A stretch of 64,000 nucleotides of DNA from Ditylenchus dipsaci (taxonomy: Eukaryota > Nematoda > Chromadorea > Rhabditida > Anguinidae), in NCBI GenBank assembly GCA_004194705.1, contig SADC01001275.1, positions 744,001 through 808,000 on the forward strand, given 5' to 3'. Positions 11,585-23,175 of this stretch are shown here, piece by piece. The stretch's first letter is position 1. Each line of letters starts with the position of its first letter. The position numbers were made by a program, and so were the translations under genes. The notes under the pieces were generated by a model. It had not been told where the DNA came from, searched no databases, and was given only the letters and a program-made list of their open reading frames with translations.

Positions 11585-14500
11585 ATGTTCTTTCTTATCC
11601 CTATATTGTTACTATGTTTAAATACTTCAAAGGCTAATTTGCGCCTTGCTTTAATAGAAGATAGAAAACCAAGTTGGAGATATCAAAGTAGTATATGGGA
11701 GCGAAATAACATTGGGCCGGACTATGGTCATCCAGAACAAGTTCATCTGTCATATGGCGGAGAAATGGGAAATTTAATAGTTACTTGGCTGACCTTTGAC
11801 GATGTTTTGGATTCTATTGTTGAGTATGGAACTGAGTTTAATCGACTCAATCGGACTGCTAATGGTCAAGCTGACTTTTTTATTGATGCCGGAAAGCTAA
11901 AAATTGTCCGCTACATACATAGAGTATTTTTAACAGGCATTCTGCCTGGACAGCGGTATTGTAAGTTAAAATTTGAAGCTTTTGAAAGAAAATTTTTTTA
12001 AGATCTTTTGAGTGCTAAAAATGCAAAACACATACAGTTGAACCTTATTTAATCACTTTAATCTACTTTATTTCCACATTTTCCACAATTTTTGAAATGA
12101 TTTTCATTTTTAATTTGGTTACAAAGACCGATAAATCTTGGTTAACTGGCCCTTTTTTTTAAAATCAGGTGCCTATTAATCGAAGACCACCGGTCTTTAT
12201 AGCAAAATTAAAAGACTTTGGGAATACGATCAGCAAAATCACTCTTCATCGGATGTTTGGGACTAAACTGCCAAATCACATTTGACAAAAATTTTAAAAA
12301 ATTTGGTGAAACAAATCAGAGAGAAGTCGTCAAACTAATTTTGACTGTACAGTCTACAGTCGATATAATTGGGTTGGTCCATAAGTTCGCGGGTGGTTAT
12401 GCACAACTCGCAAGGTTTCTGCATGGGTTTCATAATTTTTTACTAATACATACATTAAAAATTAGCAGATGCGTCCCACAATTAAAATTTAATTTGTAAA
12501 AACAGAAAAAAAATTTTTGATGGGTTTCAAAATTAAATTTCAGTGAAATTCGGAAACCCATCAAAAATTTTGTTCTGTTTCTACAAATGATATTTTGATT
12601 GTGGAGCGCATCTTCTAATTTTCAATGGCTTGTATTAGTGAAAACTTATGAAACCCATGCACAAACCTTACGAGTTGTGTATAACCACCCGCGAACTTAT
12701 GGACCAACCCAATGCTGCTCTTGATATAACACCGCTAATGGACGGTCCGTGAAATGTATTTTTTCGAAATTTGACTGAAGTGATAATCCCGTTATAACAC
12801 CACTCTCGATGTAACACCGCCAATGGCCGGTCCCGGGAGCGGTGTTCCCAGCGACTGTATCTTATAGAAAGGAGAAAGCCATTTAGGTTTTATAAATTGG
12901 CTCCCATGGCGCAGTACGTAAGCGTTCGTGTCTTTTGGCCTAAAATGGTGTTTCTGGTTCGATCCCACGTAGTGACATGCTATTTATTTTGGCTTGTTTG
13001 ACCAGTTATAGGGGTAATTTAGGTCGCTGATTCCGAATCTGGCCTCAATAAAGTATAATTACCTCTAAAATGGTCGAACAAGCCAAATTAAATAGCATGC
13101 CACCACGTGGGATCGAACCTGCAACATTAATTTGGGCCGAAAACGCGAACGCTTACGGACTGCGCCATGGAAGCCACTTTTTCTAAATGGCTTCAAAATG
13201 GCTGAAAAAATTCTAAATGGCTTCCCTCCCCTTTAAGGGCAAACCTTTTTTTTGCCGCAGGTTTACTTTTTTTTGCCGCAAAAAGACTTTTTTCTGCCGT
13301 AAAAAATTTGCCGTAGAAATACTTATTTTTGCCGCAGAAATACTTTTTGTTGCCGTAAAAACACTTTTTGTTGCCGCCAAATCACTTTTTTTGCCGCAAG
13401 TTTACTTTTTTGCCGCAAATGAATTTCCCGCCAATTTACTTTTTTTTGCCGTAAAAATACTTTTTTTGCCGCAACTTTTTCCTTCATTTTGCCGCAAATT
13501 CACTTTTTTTTTGCCGCAAAAATACTTTTATTGCCGCTAATTCACTTTTTTCTGCCGCAAATTTTTTTTTCGCTAATTTACTTTTTTTGCCGTAAATTTA
13601 CTTTTTTGCCGTAAATTTACTTTTTTTTGCCGCGAATTCACTTTTTTCTGCCGTAAATTGCTTCTTTTTGCCGCAACTTTTTAAAATTATTTTACCGCTG
13701 ATTTACCTGGTTTGCCGCTTTTTCTGCCTGTTATCTATGTTTTTGACGCTTTTTCCAGCGTTTATTATAAACACTGTTTATTCTCAACAGATAGTCTTTC
13801 GAACACAGAAATTACTTCTGCTTACATTTATATTTCACAAGTACCCGAGAAAACTCTTGTTTAGGTGTCCTAATAGTTGTATTGAAGATGTATAACTCAA
13901 GTAGTGGTACCTGGGTGATCAACAACATTCGCAATTGTTCTTTGATGGCAGAACCCATTATTTGGGTATTGAGTTGAACTTATAGTGTCCTTGCGCTGAA
14001 AATATCAATGAATTGATTCAGATGTTTTTCATGATTCTTTATCATCAGAAACTGTCTTAATTTTGCGATTTACTGAGTATAACTGTCAAAATAAAAGAAC
14101 TCCACCTTGAAGCCTTATACTTTGTCTTTTAATGGTTTCACCGACCCTAGTAGCAAATACCCCTCCGGAAAATATGCGTAAACTCTTTTTCAGTCACAAC
14201 TTCCGTACGCTGGCCTACCCCCAAGCCTAAGGGCTAACCCTAAAGTTGTTACTTGTAAGGGTAGTTACAGCAATTTTTAAAAGGTCGGATTCTTGGGTGG
14301 GGTGGTATTCGCTACAAGCGCCGCTTTATTGACTTTTGAAAGGACGGTAGCAAATTTCTAAAGTTAGAGCTGCACAAAAAACCTGTCGGAAATGTTCCTA
14401 TATCAAAATTACTTTAAAAATGTGAGTAGCTTTTGAAGGCTTGTTCTCGTAAGGAACGGTTCGAAAAGTCTTCTGTTTGCGCAGCAACATTTTCTTGGAT

Positions 14501-17500
14501 AAAGTTCTAGGCTGCACCGGGGCTGTGCAAGCACATCGAAAATAAGGAAGGAATCACTAGATTAAAGATGAATAAAATAAATAAGATATAAAAAACGGAG
14601 TAACAAAAATGGTGGATTTTTTTTGACAAAGAGCAGGTTTAAAATCGTAAGTAGGTATTAGCTTCAATAATTGTGTAACCGCTGATAGTCCACCTGTGTT
14701 CCAAGAGCCTAAGGATCATTTTGATACCGAACTCGCAAATAAAATATTGAAAAACAGAAAGCATGCACCCAGAGAGATCTGAACTAGTAACTTTTAAATG
14801 GTGTTTAATTTGAATTTTCATACGGACGATAGATGTACCGGTTCTTAAAAAAAGGTATGATAAATGAAGATATCCTGGTATCAATTAAAACGTTCTGAAG
14901 TATTTAGTTTGGTTGACCTAGGTATATCGCACAACAACTGTGTTTCTTTGAACGTCCATGCTCACCTGAAAAGCCTCCATTGATAAATCCAGCGTTTTTG
15001 ACTTCGAAAATAACATTCCTTATTAGAATAAACTTGCGGCAGAAAGAAGCAAATTTACGGCAGAAAAAAGTGAATTCGCGGCAAAAAAAAGTAAATTAAC
15101 GGCAAAAAAAAGTATTTTTAAGGCAAAAAAAAGTAAATTGGCGGAACGCACATTTTCTGCAGAAAAAAGTAAATTAGCGGCAAAAAAAAGTATTTCTGAG
15201 GCAAAAAAAAAGTCTTTTTACTGCAAAAAAAAATTGCGGCAAAAAAAGTAATTTACGGCAAAAAAAAGTATTTTTACGGAAAGAAAAAGGTTTGCCCCCT
15301 TTAAGGCCATTTTTTATTTACAGTTTCAAAATTTTTCAGGGGTTAAAAATAAATCCCCCATGGGGATTGATAGAGATTCTACGGTACAGTCGAACCTCTC
15401 TATAGTGTACACTCTCCATAGTGTACACCTCTCTATAGTGTACACCCTTGGGTGTACACTATACAGAGGTTCGACTGTAGTGTACACTCTCCATAGTGTA
15501 CACCTCTCTATAGTGTACACCTGGGCTCGGTCCCTTGGGTGTACACTATAGAGAGGTTCGACTGTATACAGAATTTTATACGTAAATTACTGTGCGTCTT
15601 ATAAGCGTAGTTGCACCACCGCCACTTAGCCGCCATTTTGGCACATGTGCTGCTATGCCCGTAACGCTAAAATTTGTTTTCAGTCTACCGAGTTGGATCA
15701 GATTTTGGCTGGAGCCCGATTTTTTCTTTTGTCGGCTTAAAAGAACGAACCACAGGTGGATATAAGTAAAAATTATTTATACTCCACAAGACTCTCACAA
15801 ATAATTTGTATTAAGATTTGCTATTTTTGGAGATATGGGCAGTGCAAATGCACGGTCTATGGGCAAACTACAAAAAGTTGCACAAAATGGAGAAGTCGAT
15901 ATAATGTTTCATATAGGTACGAAATTTTCGCAACTCCAAAGCATATTGTGTTTTAGGAGACTTTGCTTACAATATGCACGATGTAATTTTTTTTCTATTG
16001 CTTGAATTACTTGAAGGTATATTTCTAGGACGATGGAAAAGTAGGAGACCAATTTTTGAGGCAAATAGAGCCTTTGACTGCATATATTCCATATATGACT
16101 GCTGCCGGTAATCACGAAAAAGCACAAAATTTTAGTCACTATTCTAACCGCTTTACTATGCCTGGCTCCTCAGACAATTTTACTACAGGTATAGCCAAAC
16201 TTTGGTTATATGCCACATTAGCAAAAATAGCAAAAATGTTAAAAAAGGTTGTTATCCCCAGAGGTCAAAAATCAGGTAGGTTAGTAGAGTTTTGGATCAC
16301 GAGTAACGGTTGATCTACTCGGCGTATTTCAGACTGGAAGAGTAGGTTCAAAGATCACGAGTTACTTTTAATCTACTCAACTCGTTTCAGACAAAAGAGT
16401 AGAGTTATTGATCAAAAGTTACTCGGGATCCTACTCGAGCAGTGATAATCCTTGATCTGAGTAGAATTGAGTTCTACTCGTTTTTCTCAAGCTCAAATTG
16501 CCCAACTTGAGTTCTACTCGCCCAACTCGAGTTTTACGAGTAAACTCGACTTTTTTTGAATCGCGCTGATTTTTACTCCCCAACTCGATTTAGGCGAGTG
16601 CAACTGAACCCAATTCAAAATAATCGAATTTACTCTTAAAACTAGAGAGTATGAAGCCGAGTTAGGCTAGTAAAACTCAAATTAGGTGAGTAGAACTCAA
16701 CTAAATCCAAAAAGAATCGAGTTCACTTGTAAAACTCGAGAGTGGGAAGCCGAGTTAGGCGAGTAGAAGTCGAGTTGTGGAGTAGAACTCGAGTTGGGCG
16801 AGTAGAACTCTAGTTGGAAGAGTAGAACTCAGCTCAATTCGAAAAATTACGTTAACTCGTAAAACTCGTGGGTAAAAAGCCGAGTTAAGGGAGTAGAACT
16901 CGAGCTGGGCAAATATAACACGAGTAAAATCAGTAGAGCTCAACTCTACTCGGATCAAAATCTACTCGCTGCTCGAGTAGGATCGCGAGTAACTTTTGAC
17001 CCAAAACTCTACCCAACTCGATTCAGATGTGCGAGTAAGATCAAGAGTAACTCTTGATATACTGACTCTACTAAGCGACCTAAATACCATCCCAGGGTGT
17101 TCGTTATAAGAGCACTTCAAATTATGAGATATTCTGGATTTTGTTGCCCTACCGTGTATTTAAATATTATTGTCACATTGACGAAAAACATCTGAAGCAG
17201 GGTTCCGATATTCAAATTTTGAAATACAGAACATTTGGTCGTTGGCACTTCCATGGTTAGAAAGTGCCATTTTTTCAGAACAAAGAAAATTTTGAAACGA
17301 AATCCAAAGAATATTTAAAAATTTAATGTCGCAAATAAAGGAGAGATCGAAACCATGATCTTAAAATCCATCTTAAAATTGATACCTTGGTGTTAGACCA
17401 TTTGTACAGTCAAGCCCTTGGGACTGGCCCAGAGTAGCGTTATAGCGGGTCTCCAATTCAGTTCGAAAAAATTCAAGTTTAATTACAGTTTTGATATGGG

Positions 17501-19182
17501 TCTAGTTCATTTTCTCATTTTTTCCACGGAGTTCTATGACTATGATCAAGAGATAGCTGCTACTCAACATGAATGGCTGGTTGAGGATTTGCAGGCATAC
17601 TACTTTTATGATACAAGCCGAATACATTCATTCTGTTTCAGACGGCTAATAAAAACGAGAAATGTGCCTTGGATAATCACTCTTGCTCACACACTTCTCT
17701 ACAATTACGACAAAGTAATCGACAAAAATAGACGAGAAAGCGAACTAGTAAGTGTCCTTTGGTTGGCACTTATTTACTTGGGGGGGCGCATTTTTTACTA
17801 ATTTGTAAATCATGTTTAAACGACTCCTAAGTAACTTTTATGTGCTTAAAACGATAAAAAGTCATTTTCTGACACTTTTCTACACAAAAATCGTTTTTTT
17901 GAAAAAAAATTTTTTTGACTAAAATTTGACTTTTTGCCTTGGTCCCCCAAGGCAATCCAACCTGAAAGGGTACCTGGATACCACAAAAAGATGGAATTTG
18001 AATATAGTTTTGTTGACTGGGGCCTACCGCATAAAGAAACTCTGGTATGCATACATTTTTATGCATCCAGAGTCACTTTCGAGTGATTTGCGTCTAAGGT
18101 ACGTGGGTGTGCGCATCTCAACCCCAAGCAACCAAGCCCCTGCGCCCCGAAGGGGGCGCAGGGGCTTGGATGGTTAGAGATGCGCGCGCGCACTTACCTT
18201 AGACATAATTCCGAGCTTGACTCTTGATCAAAAATGCATTAAGCGACTCTTTTTGCCCAGCTCCAGTGACCAAAACGCGGTAGAATCCCTTAATACAAGG
18301 TGTTTTGCCTTGGTCCCCAAGGCAATAAGTCTTATTTTGGCCAAAGAATTTTTTTTCAAAAAATCTATTTTTTACGTGGAAAAGTGTCAGAAAACAACTT
18401 TTTAATCGTTTTAAGCATATAAAAATTACTTAGAAGTCGTTTAAACATGATTTACAAATGTGCAAAAAATGCGCCCCCCCAAGTACATAAGTTCCCTTTG
18501 GTTTTGTCTTTAGGTCTTGAGATAGGTTTAAAAGTACAAACCTCGTGGTTTTTATCAGAGCAATGTTATATTTTTAAATTTAAATTTGTTTAACTTTTAG
18601 TTTTTAAATTATATATTTTGTAAGTACAACAATGACTAAGCAGACTTACATTTCCAGGCAAGAGCTGGCCCTTATGGGGTTGAAGAATTATTTTTCGAAA
18701 ATGGTGTAGACTTGCAAATATATGGTCATTTACATGTGTATAGAAGGTCATTTCCCATGTTTAACAACACTAAATACATCACAAAAGGTAAATTTTCTAG
18801 GCAAAAATTCAAACATCGGCTTTATTTACGCTTAGATAATCCGTATACTGACCCAAAGCTCCCGTTCATATAGTATCTGGCTCAGCCGGCTGTAATTGTT
18901 CACATCCCAAATTAGAGGATGAACCGATAGCTGATTGGGTGGCTTTTAACTCTACTAATTACGGCTTTAGTACTGTTCAGGTGTTTAATAAAACTCATCT
19001 ATACTTTGAACAGATATTGGCAGCTGAGGTGAGATTTCAATAGCCATAACGAAATATTGCTTAATGGTTTTCAGGATGTGGTAGAGGATAAGTTTTGGCT
19101 AATACAACACTCACACGGACCTTTTAAGCAGACAAAAGTTAAAGAAACAGGCACAACAAGTGTTGCATTGTATCATGTTTAA
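11585..19182 (+). CDS. ACP7: Purple acid phosphatase, ACP7-type (secreted), single-base frameshift in exon 8
   Basis: Binuclear metallophosphatase. Exons: 11585-11960, 15684-15765, 15816-15916, 15957-15982, 16029-16188, about 17478-17714, 18658-18787, 18836-19028 and 19075-19182; about 455 residues, near the family length. The chosen ATG opens a signal peptide (MFFLIPILLLCLNTSKA); an upstream in-frame ATG at 11531 is possible. Family landmarks: PEQVHLSYGG and VTWLTFDD, then metal ligands in GDMG, GDFAYNMHD, GNHEKAQNFSHY, TLAH and GHLHVYRR. Exon 8 lacks one A at 18855-18857 (DPKAPVHIVSG is expected). The join into exon 6 is unresolved, and exon 6 may hide a 47-nt intron after EWLVEDLQ ending in TTTCAG. 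Intron 1 (3.7 kb) and the later large introns contain MITEs and foldbacks. Confidence 0.85.
12355..12859. mobile_element. Tigger/pogo-type MITE interrupted by a mariner-type MITE
   Basis: The ends are TACAGTCGATATAA and GCGACTGTA, typical of TA-targeting pogo/Tigger derivatives, with inner TATAACACCGCTAATGG stretches. It is interrupted at about 12369-12712 by a second palindromic element with TTGGGTTGGTCCATAAG ends, which look like mariner termini. Confidence 0.6.
12369..12712. mobile_element. mariner-like MITE
   Basis: A 340-bp foldback with terminal inverted repeats TTGGGTTGGTCCATAAGTTC. It has no coding capacity. The TA duplication is not clean because the host MITE is itself rearranged at the site. 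Confidence 0.6.
12899..13175. repeat. Head-to-head tRNA-derived SINE foldback
   Basis: The left half starts GGCTCCCATGGCGCAGT and runs to GGTTCGATCCCACG; the right half is its reverse complement, ending near GCGCCATGGAAGCC. Each half has an A-box-like (GGCGCAGTNCGTAAGCG) and a B-box (GGTTCGATCCC) 50-60 nt apart. Acceptor ends do not pair like a real tRNA, so I read it as an inverted SINE pair. Confidence 0.55.
13238..15296. mobile_element. Foldback element FB1 (GGCAAACC termini, TTTTGCCGCAAA arms)
   Basis: Starts GGCAAACC and ends GGTTTGCC. The arms (about 13238-13680 and 15040-15296) are degenerate tandem arrays of TTTTTTGCCGCAAA-type units in opposite orientation; the centre (about 13690-15030) has no recognised gene. 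It is flanked by an exact 9-bp direct repeat CCCTTTAAG at 13229-13237 and 15297-15305. It sits in intron 1 of the phosphatase. Layout and duplication length resemble Drosophila FB elements. Confidence 0.8.
15387..15564. mobile_element. Tigger-type MITE with GTGTACAC repeats, copy 1
   Basis: The terminal repeat CAGTCGAACCTCTCTATAG is flanked by TA on both sides. The interior is made of CTCCATAGTGTACACCTC units. A near-identical, slightly longer copy lies at 51291-51501. Confidence 0.75.
16263..17085. repeat. Foldback array of GAGTAGAACTCGAGTTGG-type units
   Basis: Dozens of degenerate ACTCGAGT-centred units in both orientations, with matching outer ends near GGTAGGTTAGTAGAGTTTT and CAAAACTCTACCCAAC. 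It fills most of the phosphatase intron between exons 5 and 6. Probably another foldback element; I could not fix the target duplication. Confidence 0.55.
17775..18485. mobile_element. Family A inverted-repeat element, copy A2
   Basis: Ends TACTTGGGGGGGCGCA and its reverse complement. The arms contain GCCTTGGTCCCCAAGGC; the core has the same hairpin and TGCATACATTTTTATGCATCC stretch (split here in description) as the other copies. It lies inside the phosphatase intron before exon 7. No coding capacity. Confidence 0.7.
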
Positions 19183-19943
19183 GAAATATTCCATAAAATA
19201 ATTGTTTGCAATGAATAGATTTCATGACACTATTGCGTTTAACTCAGGGCTCTCACATTCTTTTTTTAGAAAAATGACATTTCGAAATTTCGACCATTCT
19301 TAAGGAAGAAAAGGAAAAAATTCATTTTATCACGCTTTTTGATTATGAAGCAAAAAAATCTTGAAAATGAAAAAGAATTTAAGTCACAGAAAAAAAAGAC
19401 AAGTCTTTAAAAAGAAGACTATAAGAACCCTGGTTCAACCGCGCTTAATCATTTGAAATGCAGGTATAGCAATTTTAAGCAAGTATTTCTCACTTTTAAG
19501 GTCAATGAACCATTTTAAAATGAAGTAAGGGATGTATAGGGATAGGGTAAAAATGATAAACGGTCGATTTTGTGGCTTTTTATAGCTGTTTTTGAGTTGT
19601 TTCTGTTTTGAGTTGTCAAAATCGAAGTTATTTCACAAAAGAACCCATAAGTTTATAATATTAAGTATTCTGATACATGCTTTACGGTTTTGAAAGAGTA
19701 CGTTCTGCGCTAGTGTGTAACTTCACTGTACCTGCCCTTCAGACCGACTCACAGAACAGTGTTAAAAGTCCCTCTATAGGGTTAAGGCATTCCAACTACC
19801 GATTAATTACTTTGGTTACTCAAAGTTGAACAAAAACCTAGAAAAAACCTGACGGTAACCCGAAATAGTTCGAAAATATAAAAAAAGAAGAAGTGAACAA
19901 AGTACGAATTTTTCAAAAAACGCCACACCATCTATGATAGAGG

Positions 19944-19980
19944 CATGGTGTGACAAATCGATAAATTTATCGATTTCGAT
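19944..19980. repeat. Left arm of exact 37-bp inverted repeat flanking rps-18
   Basis: Begins CATGGTGTGACAAATCGAT and matches the reverse complement of 22084-22120 at every base. Confidence 0.85.
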
Positions 19981-20200
19981 AGAATCGATTCAAACGAGAA
20001 TTATTCAAAAAAATCGATAAAAATCGATAAAACTTTTTATCGATTTTTATCGAAATTTTATCGATTTTTATCTATTTTTCGGCCTTAGAGTTACTATGCT
20101 CTTTGGTATCTGGTCGTAAGTTTGACCGACAACTAGGTGTCATATTTGTGTCTCTGTCTTTTCCGGAAGAACTGCCTTACTTTGCGATTGACCCTCTTCT

Positions 20201-20208
20201 ATTTTCAG
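20201..20208 (+). promoter_or_regulatory. Candidate spliced-leader trans-splice acceptor
   Basis: ATTTTCAG lies 8 nt before the rps-18 ATG with no candidate upstream coding exon. In nematodes this placement is typical of SL1 trans-splicing, common on ribosomal protein genes. This is inference from position only. Confidence 0.5.
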
Positions 20209-20216
20209 CTATCGAA

Positions 20217-21029
20217 ATGTCGCTCGTTATGCCAGAGAAATTTTAGCACATCCATCGTGTGATGAATACAAACATTGATGGAAATCGTGAATCGCCCTAC
20301 GCGCTCACTGCTATCAAGGTTAGTTCTCAACTATTTTTTTCCGAACCATTTGACAAAGCTATGTTTGCAGGGAGTCGGCCGCCGTTTCGCCTTCGCCGTG
20401 TGCCGCAAAGCTGATATCAGCATTGACAAGCGTGCTGGAGAGCTATCAGACGAAGAAATGGAGAAGTTGACGAACATCATGCTCAATACGGCGTCGTTCA
20501 AGATTCCCGACTGGTTTTTCAATCGACAGAAAGACATCAAGGATGGCAAGAACTCGCAGGTTGGTCACATTTACTTTATTTGGATACATCAAATTATACC
20601 TTCATACTAGATTTGGCCCGGAGTTATAGTTCCGGTTTACCGGAATACTGGCCCTTTTCCGGATTCTGGTCCTGGTCGCGAAAAAATATGTAATTCTGGT
20701 TCCGGTTTTCGGGAAAACTTAAATTCCGGTCCCGGTTTTTACAAAACTTAAATTCCGGATCCGGTTCTGGTTTTAGGAAAAGTTAAATTCCGGTTTTCAA
20801 GAAACTTGAATTCCTGTTCCGGTTAAATATCGATTCCGAGCCACCCACGAGCCAGGTCCTGTCTACCAATCTGGAAAGCAAGAACCGTGATGACTTTGAA
20901 CGCATGAAGAAGATTCGTCTGCACCGAGGCTTGCGTCACTACTGGGGTCTTCGCGTTCGTGGACAACACACCAAGACTACTGGTCGCAAGGGACGCACTG
21001 TTGGAGTGTCCAAGAAAAAGGGCTGTTGA
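20217..21029 (+). pseudogene. rps-18: rps-18 (40S ribosomal protein uS13) copy with premature stop
   Basis: Small-subunit protein uS13. Exons: 20217-20318 (34 codons), 20371-20559 (63) and 20856-21029 (57 plus TGA), giving the family length of 154. The start MSLVMPEKF and [14 protein letters not shown] are nematode-like, and the C-terminal [19 protein letters not shown] is intact. Codon 10, glutamine in homologues, is TAG (20244-20246). Codons 25-26 read ES where KV is expected, and [18 protein letters not shown] departs from normally invariant positions. Introns and the acceptor at 20201 are kept, so it is not a processed pseudogene. Intron 2 is swollen by TTCCGGTTCCGGTTTTCGGG-like repeats. 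Either a duplicated copy carried between inverted repeats and decaying, or a base error in a real gene; the extra replacements favour the first. Confidence 0.8.
20625..20840. repeat. CCGGTT-rich degenerate tandem repeat in rps-18 intron 2
   Basis: Repeats of a CCGGTTCCGGTTTTCGGGA-like unit separated by AAACTTAAATT. It explains the length of this intron (296 nt against 52 nt for intron 1). Confidence 0.7.
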
Positions 21030-22083
21030 GAAAACATAAGTGATTCTCCAATATATTTCGCTCTTAAATTGTTGTATCGCTTAGTCACTTGTTGTAGGGT
21101 CCAAAAAAAAATTTGTTGTTCGGATTGTGGTGTTTGATAGGTACTCCGATTGCGTAGCAAATTGGGTTTGTTAGTGCCACATTGACCAATATTGCACTTT
21201 TGGCACTGTCAAACCGGATTTCCTGCACAAGTTTGACTACGATAAAGAGTTAATTTTCGTATGTGACGAACTTTTGTTCCTTTCGGTCATCCAGGTGAAT
21301 TTTACACGTGACCAGGTAGGACCCACCCTGGGTTTTGGCCACTGGATGAGTAAAATCGCAATTTTGGCCTTAACAAACCAGTTTCGTTACGCAATTTCAG
21401 GACAGGAAAAGTAGTTTGTTTTGATTTTGTGTAAGTTTTTTATTTTCGGGCAGCCACGTAGATACCCGAAGGATACATACAAAGTGTTTTTCGATCCGCA
21501 TCGTGAAGTATAAATTTTGGTCCTAACAAAGAATTTAAGAAATTTTGATTTTTTAGGCCATCCAGGAGGACATCCACCTCACCCTGTGGTACTACCCAGG
21601 AATTTGTGTTGGGGTGGGTAAAACCGCAATTTTGATTCTAACAAACAGAATTACTCCTACAAGTTTGCCTATGATAAAAGGGTTTGTTTTTAAATTTGAC
21701 GAACTTTTGTTCCTTTTGGTCATCCAGGAGGACATCCACCTGTCCAGGTGTACCTACCCAGGAATTTGTTTTTGGGTGGGTGAAATCGCAATTTTGGTTC
21801 TAACAAACCCAATTCCCAACACAATTTAAAACTGGAGAAAATGGTTTATTTCTTATTTTGGGAAATTTCATTTTTGAGGTTTGGGTTTGGTTTGGGGCGT
21901 CTCTAGGGCGAATTGAGGGCATTTGGGCTGTATTGGGATGGTTCGGACACAATCTAAAAACTTTCGAAAAAAGAACTCAAAAAATGCCTTGGTCCCCCTG
22001 TTGTTTGAAAGAAATTCAATTTTATCGAAATCGATAAAAAAATTTATCGATTTTTGCTATGACATAACGCCAAAGGCCATTTT
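21030..22083. repeat. Family B direct repeats downstream of rps-18
   Basis: At least three tandem degenerate units of roughly 200 bp, each with CATCCAGGAGGACATCCACC, a CCTACCCAGGAATTTG-like part and GGTGAAATCGCAATTTTGG. Related units occur at about 34728-35010, 55796-56240 and 58070-58120. No gene seen. Confidence 0.6.
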
Positions 22084-22120
22084 ATCGAAATCGATAAATT
22101 TATCGATTTGTCACACCATG
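22084..22120. repeat. Right arm of exact 37-bp inverted repeat flanking rps-18
   Basis: Ends TTGTCACACCATG; the exact reverse complement of 19944-19980. Confidence 0.85.
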
Positions 22121-22284
22121 GATGGAGGTGAAGCTCCATAACACTTTCTTGCATTTTTCGCGTTTGAAACCGCGTTTTGCAACGCTTTCCTATCCGCCCA
22201 ATCCCCTATGTATATGTCATTTCGATAGAGTTTTTCAAGGCGCATCTTTTGCGCTATCGCTCAGTGCATTGCTGGTCAATAAAG

Positions 22285-23089
22285 GGCAAACTTTTTTTTG
22301 TCACAGATTCACTTTTTTTTGTACCAGATTCACTTTTTCTGTCACAGATTTGATTTGTCACAGATTCACTTTTTTTTGTACCAAATTCACTTTTTTCTGT
22401 CACAGATTTCCTCATTTCTGTCGCAGATTCAGTTCTCGACACGAAATCAACAATTTTTAAAATTTTTTGTGTAAAATTCAGGGGTGAGCAAAGACCAGGT
22501 GGCTGGAGACCCACTCCGGAATGGCCAAAAGGCTAAAATTATTGGTTTTTTGGGGTTTACTAAAGGGGAGTAAACTTTTTGAGAAAAATCGATTGAGCGG
22601 ATCAGATTTCGGGTCCGATCGGCTTAATCACTCAGAATTCCAGGTTCATGGTGGTTTCGAGTGGTTCAGGGTGGATTTATGGGCGATTAAGCCGATCGGA
22701 CCCGAAATCTGATCCGCTCAATCGATTTTTCTCAAAAAGTTTACTCCCCTTTAGTAAACCGCCAAAAAACCAATAATTTTAGCCTTTTGGCCATTCCGGA
22801 GTGGGTCTCCAGCCACCTGGTCTTTGCTCACCCATGAATTCCACACAAAAAATTTTAAAAATTGTTGATTTCGTGTCGAGAACTGAATCTGTGACAGAAA
22901 TGAGGAAATCTGTGACAGAAAAAAGTGAATTTGGTACAAAAAAGTGAATCTGTGACAAATCAAATCTGTGACAGAAAAAAGTGAATCTGGTACAAAAAAA
23001 AGTGAATCTGTGACAAATCAAATCTGTGACAGAAAAAAGTGAATCTGGTACAAAAAAAAGTGAATCTGTGACAAAAAAAAGTTTTGCCC
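22285..23089. mobile_element. Foldback element FB2 (GGCAAAC termini, TCACAGATTCAC arms)
   Basis: An 800-bp foldback with arms of about 370 bp and a small centre near 22640-22670. The outer arms are tandem TTTTTGTCACAGATTCAC units; the inner arms are unique sequence. It starts GGCAAACTTTTTTT and ends AAAAAAGTTTTGCC. The direct repeat GTCAATAAAG flanks it (22275-22284 and 23090-23099). The overlapping open frames on both strands are palindrome artefacts. Confidence 0.8.
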
Positions 23090-23099
23090 GTCAATAAAG

Positions 23100-23175
23100 C
23101 AAAACAAACCTGCAAAAGGCAAGTCTTTGGGTTGCAAGTTCGAATCCTGGTAGTGGCAAACATCTTTTCTAAGCA
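23100..23175 (+). repeat. tRNA-derived SINE fragment
   Basis: Contains TTGCAAGTTCGAATCCTGG, a good B-box, with no pairing acceptor. Similar fragments occur near 49345-49375. Confidence 0.4.

Larger units (their letters stand above)
19183..20216. other. Spacer between the phosphatase and rps-18
   Basis: Holds the 3' region of the phosphatase and an array of ATCGATAAA-type palindromes (about 19950-20075). The segment 19944-19980 is one arm of an exact 37-bp inverted repeat whose partner lies at 22084-22120, on the far side of rps-18. Confidence 0.6.

Noticed and set aside
13238..13680. Regularly spaced short repeats resembling a CRISPR array (also at 22285, 57808 and 32978)
   Set aside because: Units abut or vary in spacing without unique spacers, face a mirror array, and sit in intron-rich eukaryotic DNA; they are foldback arms.
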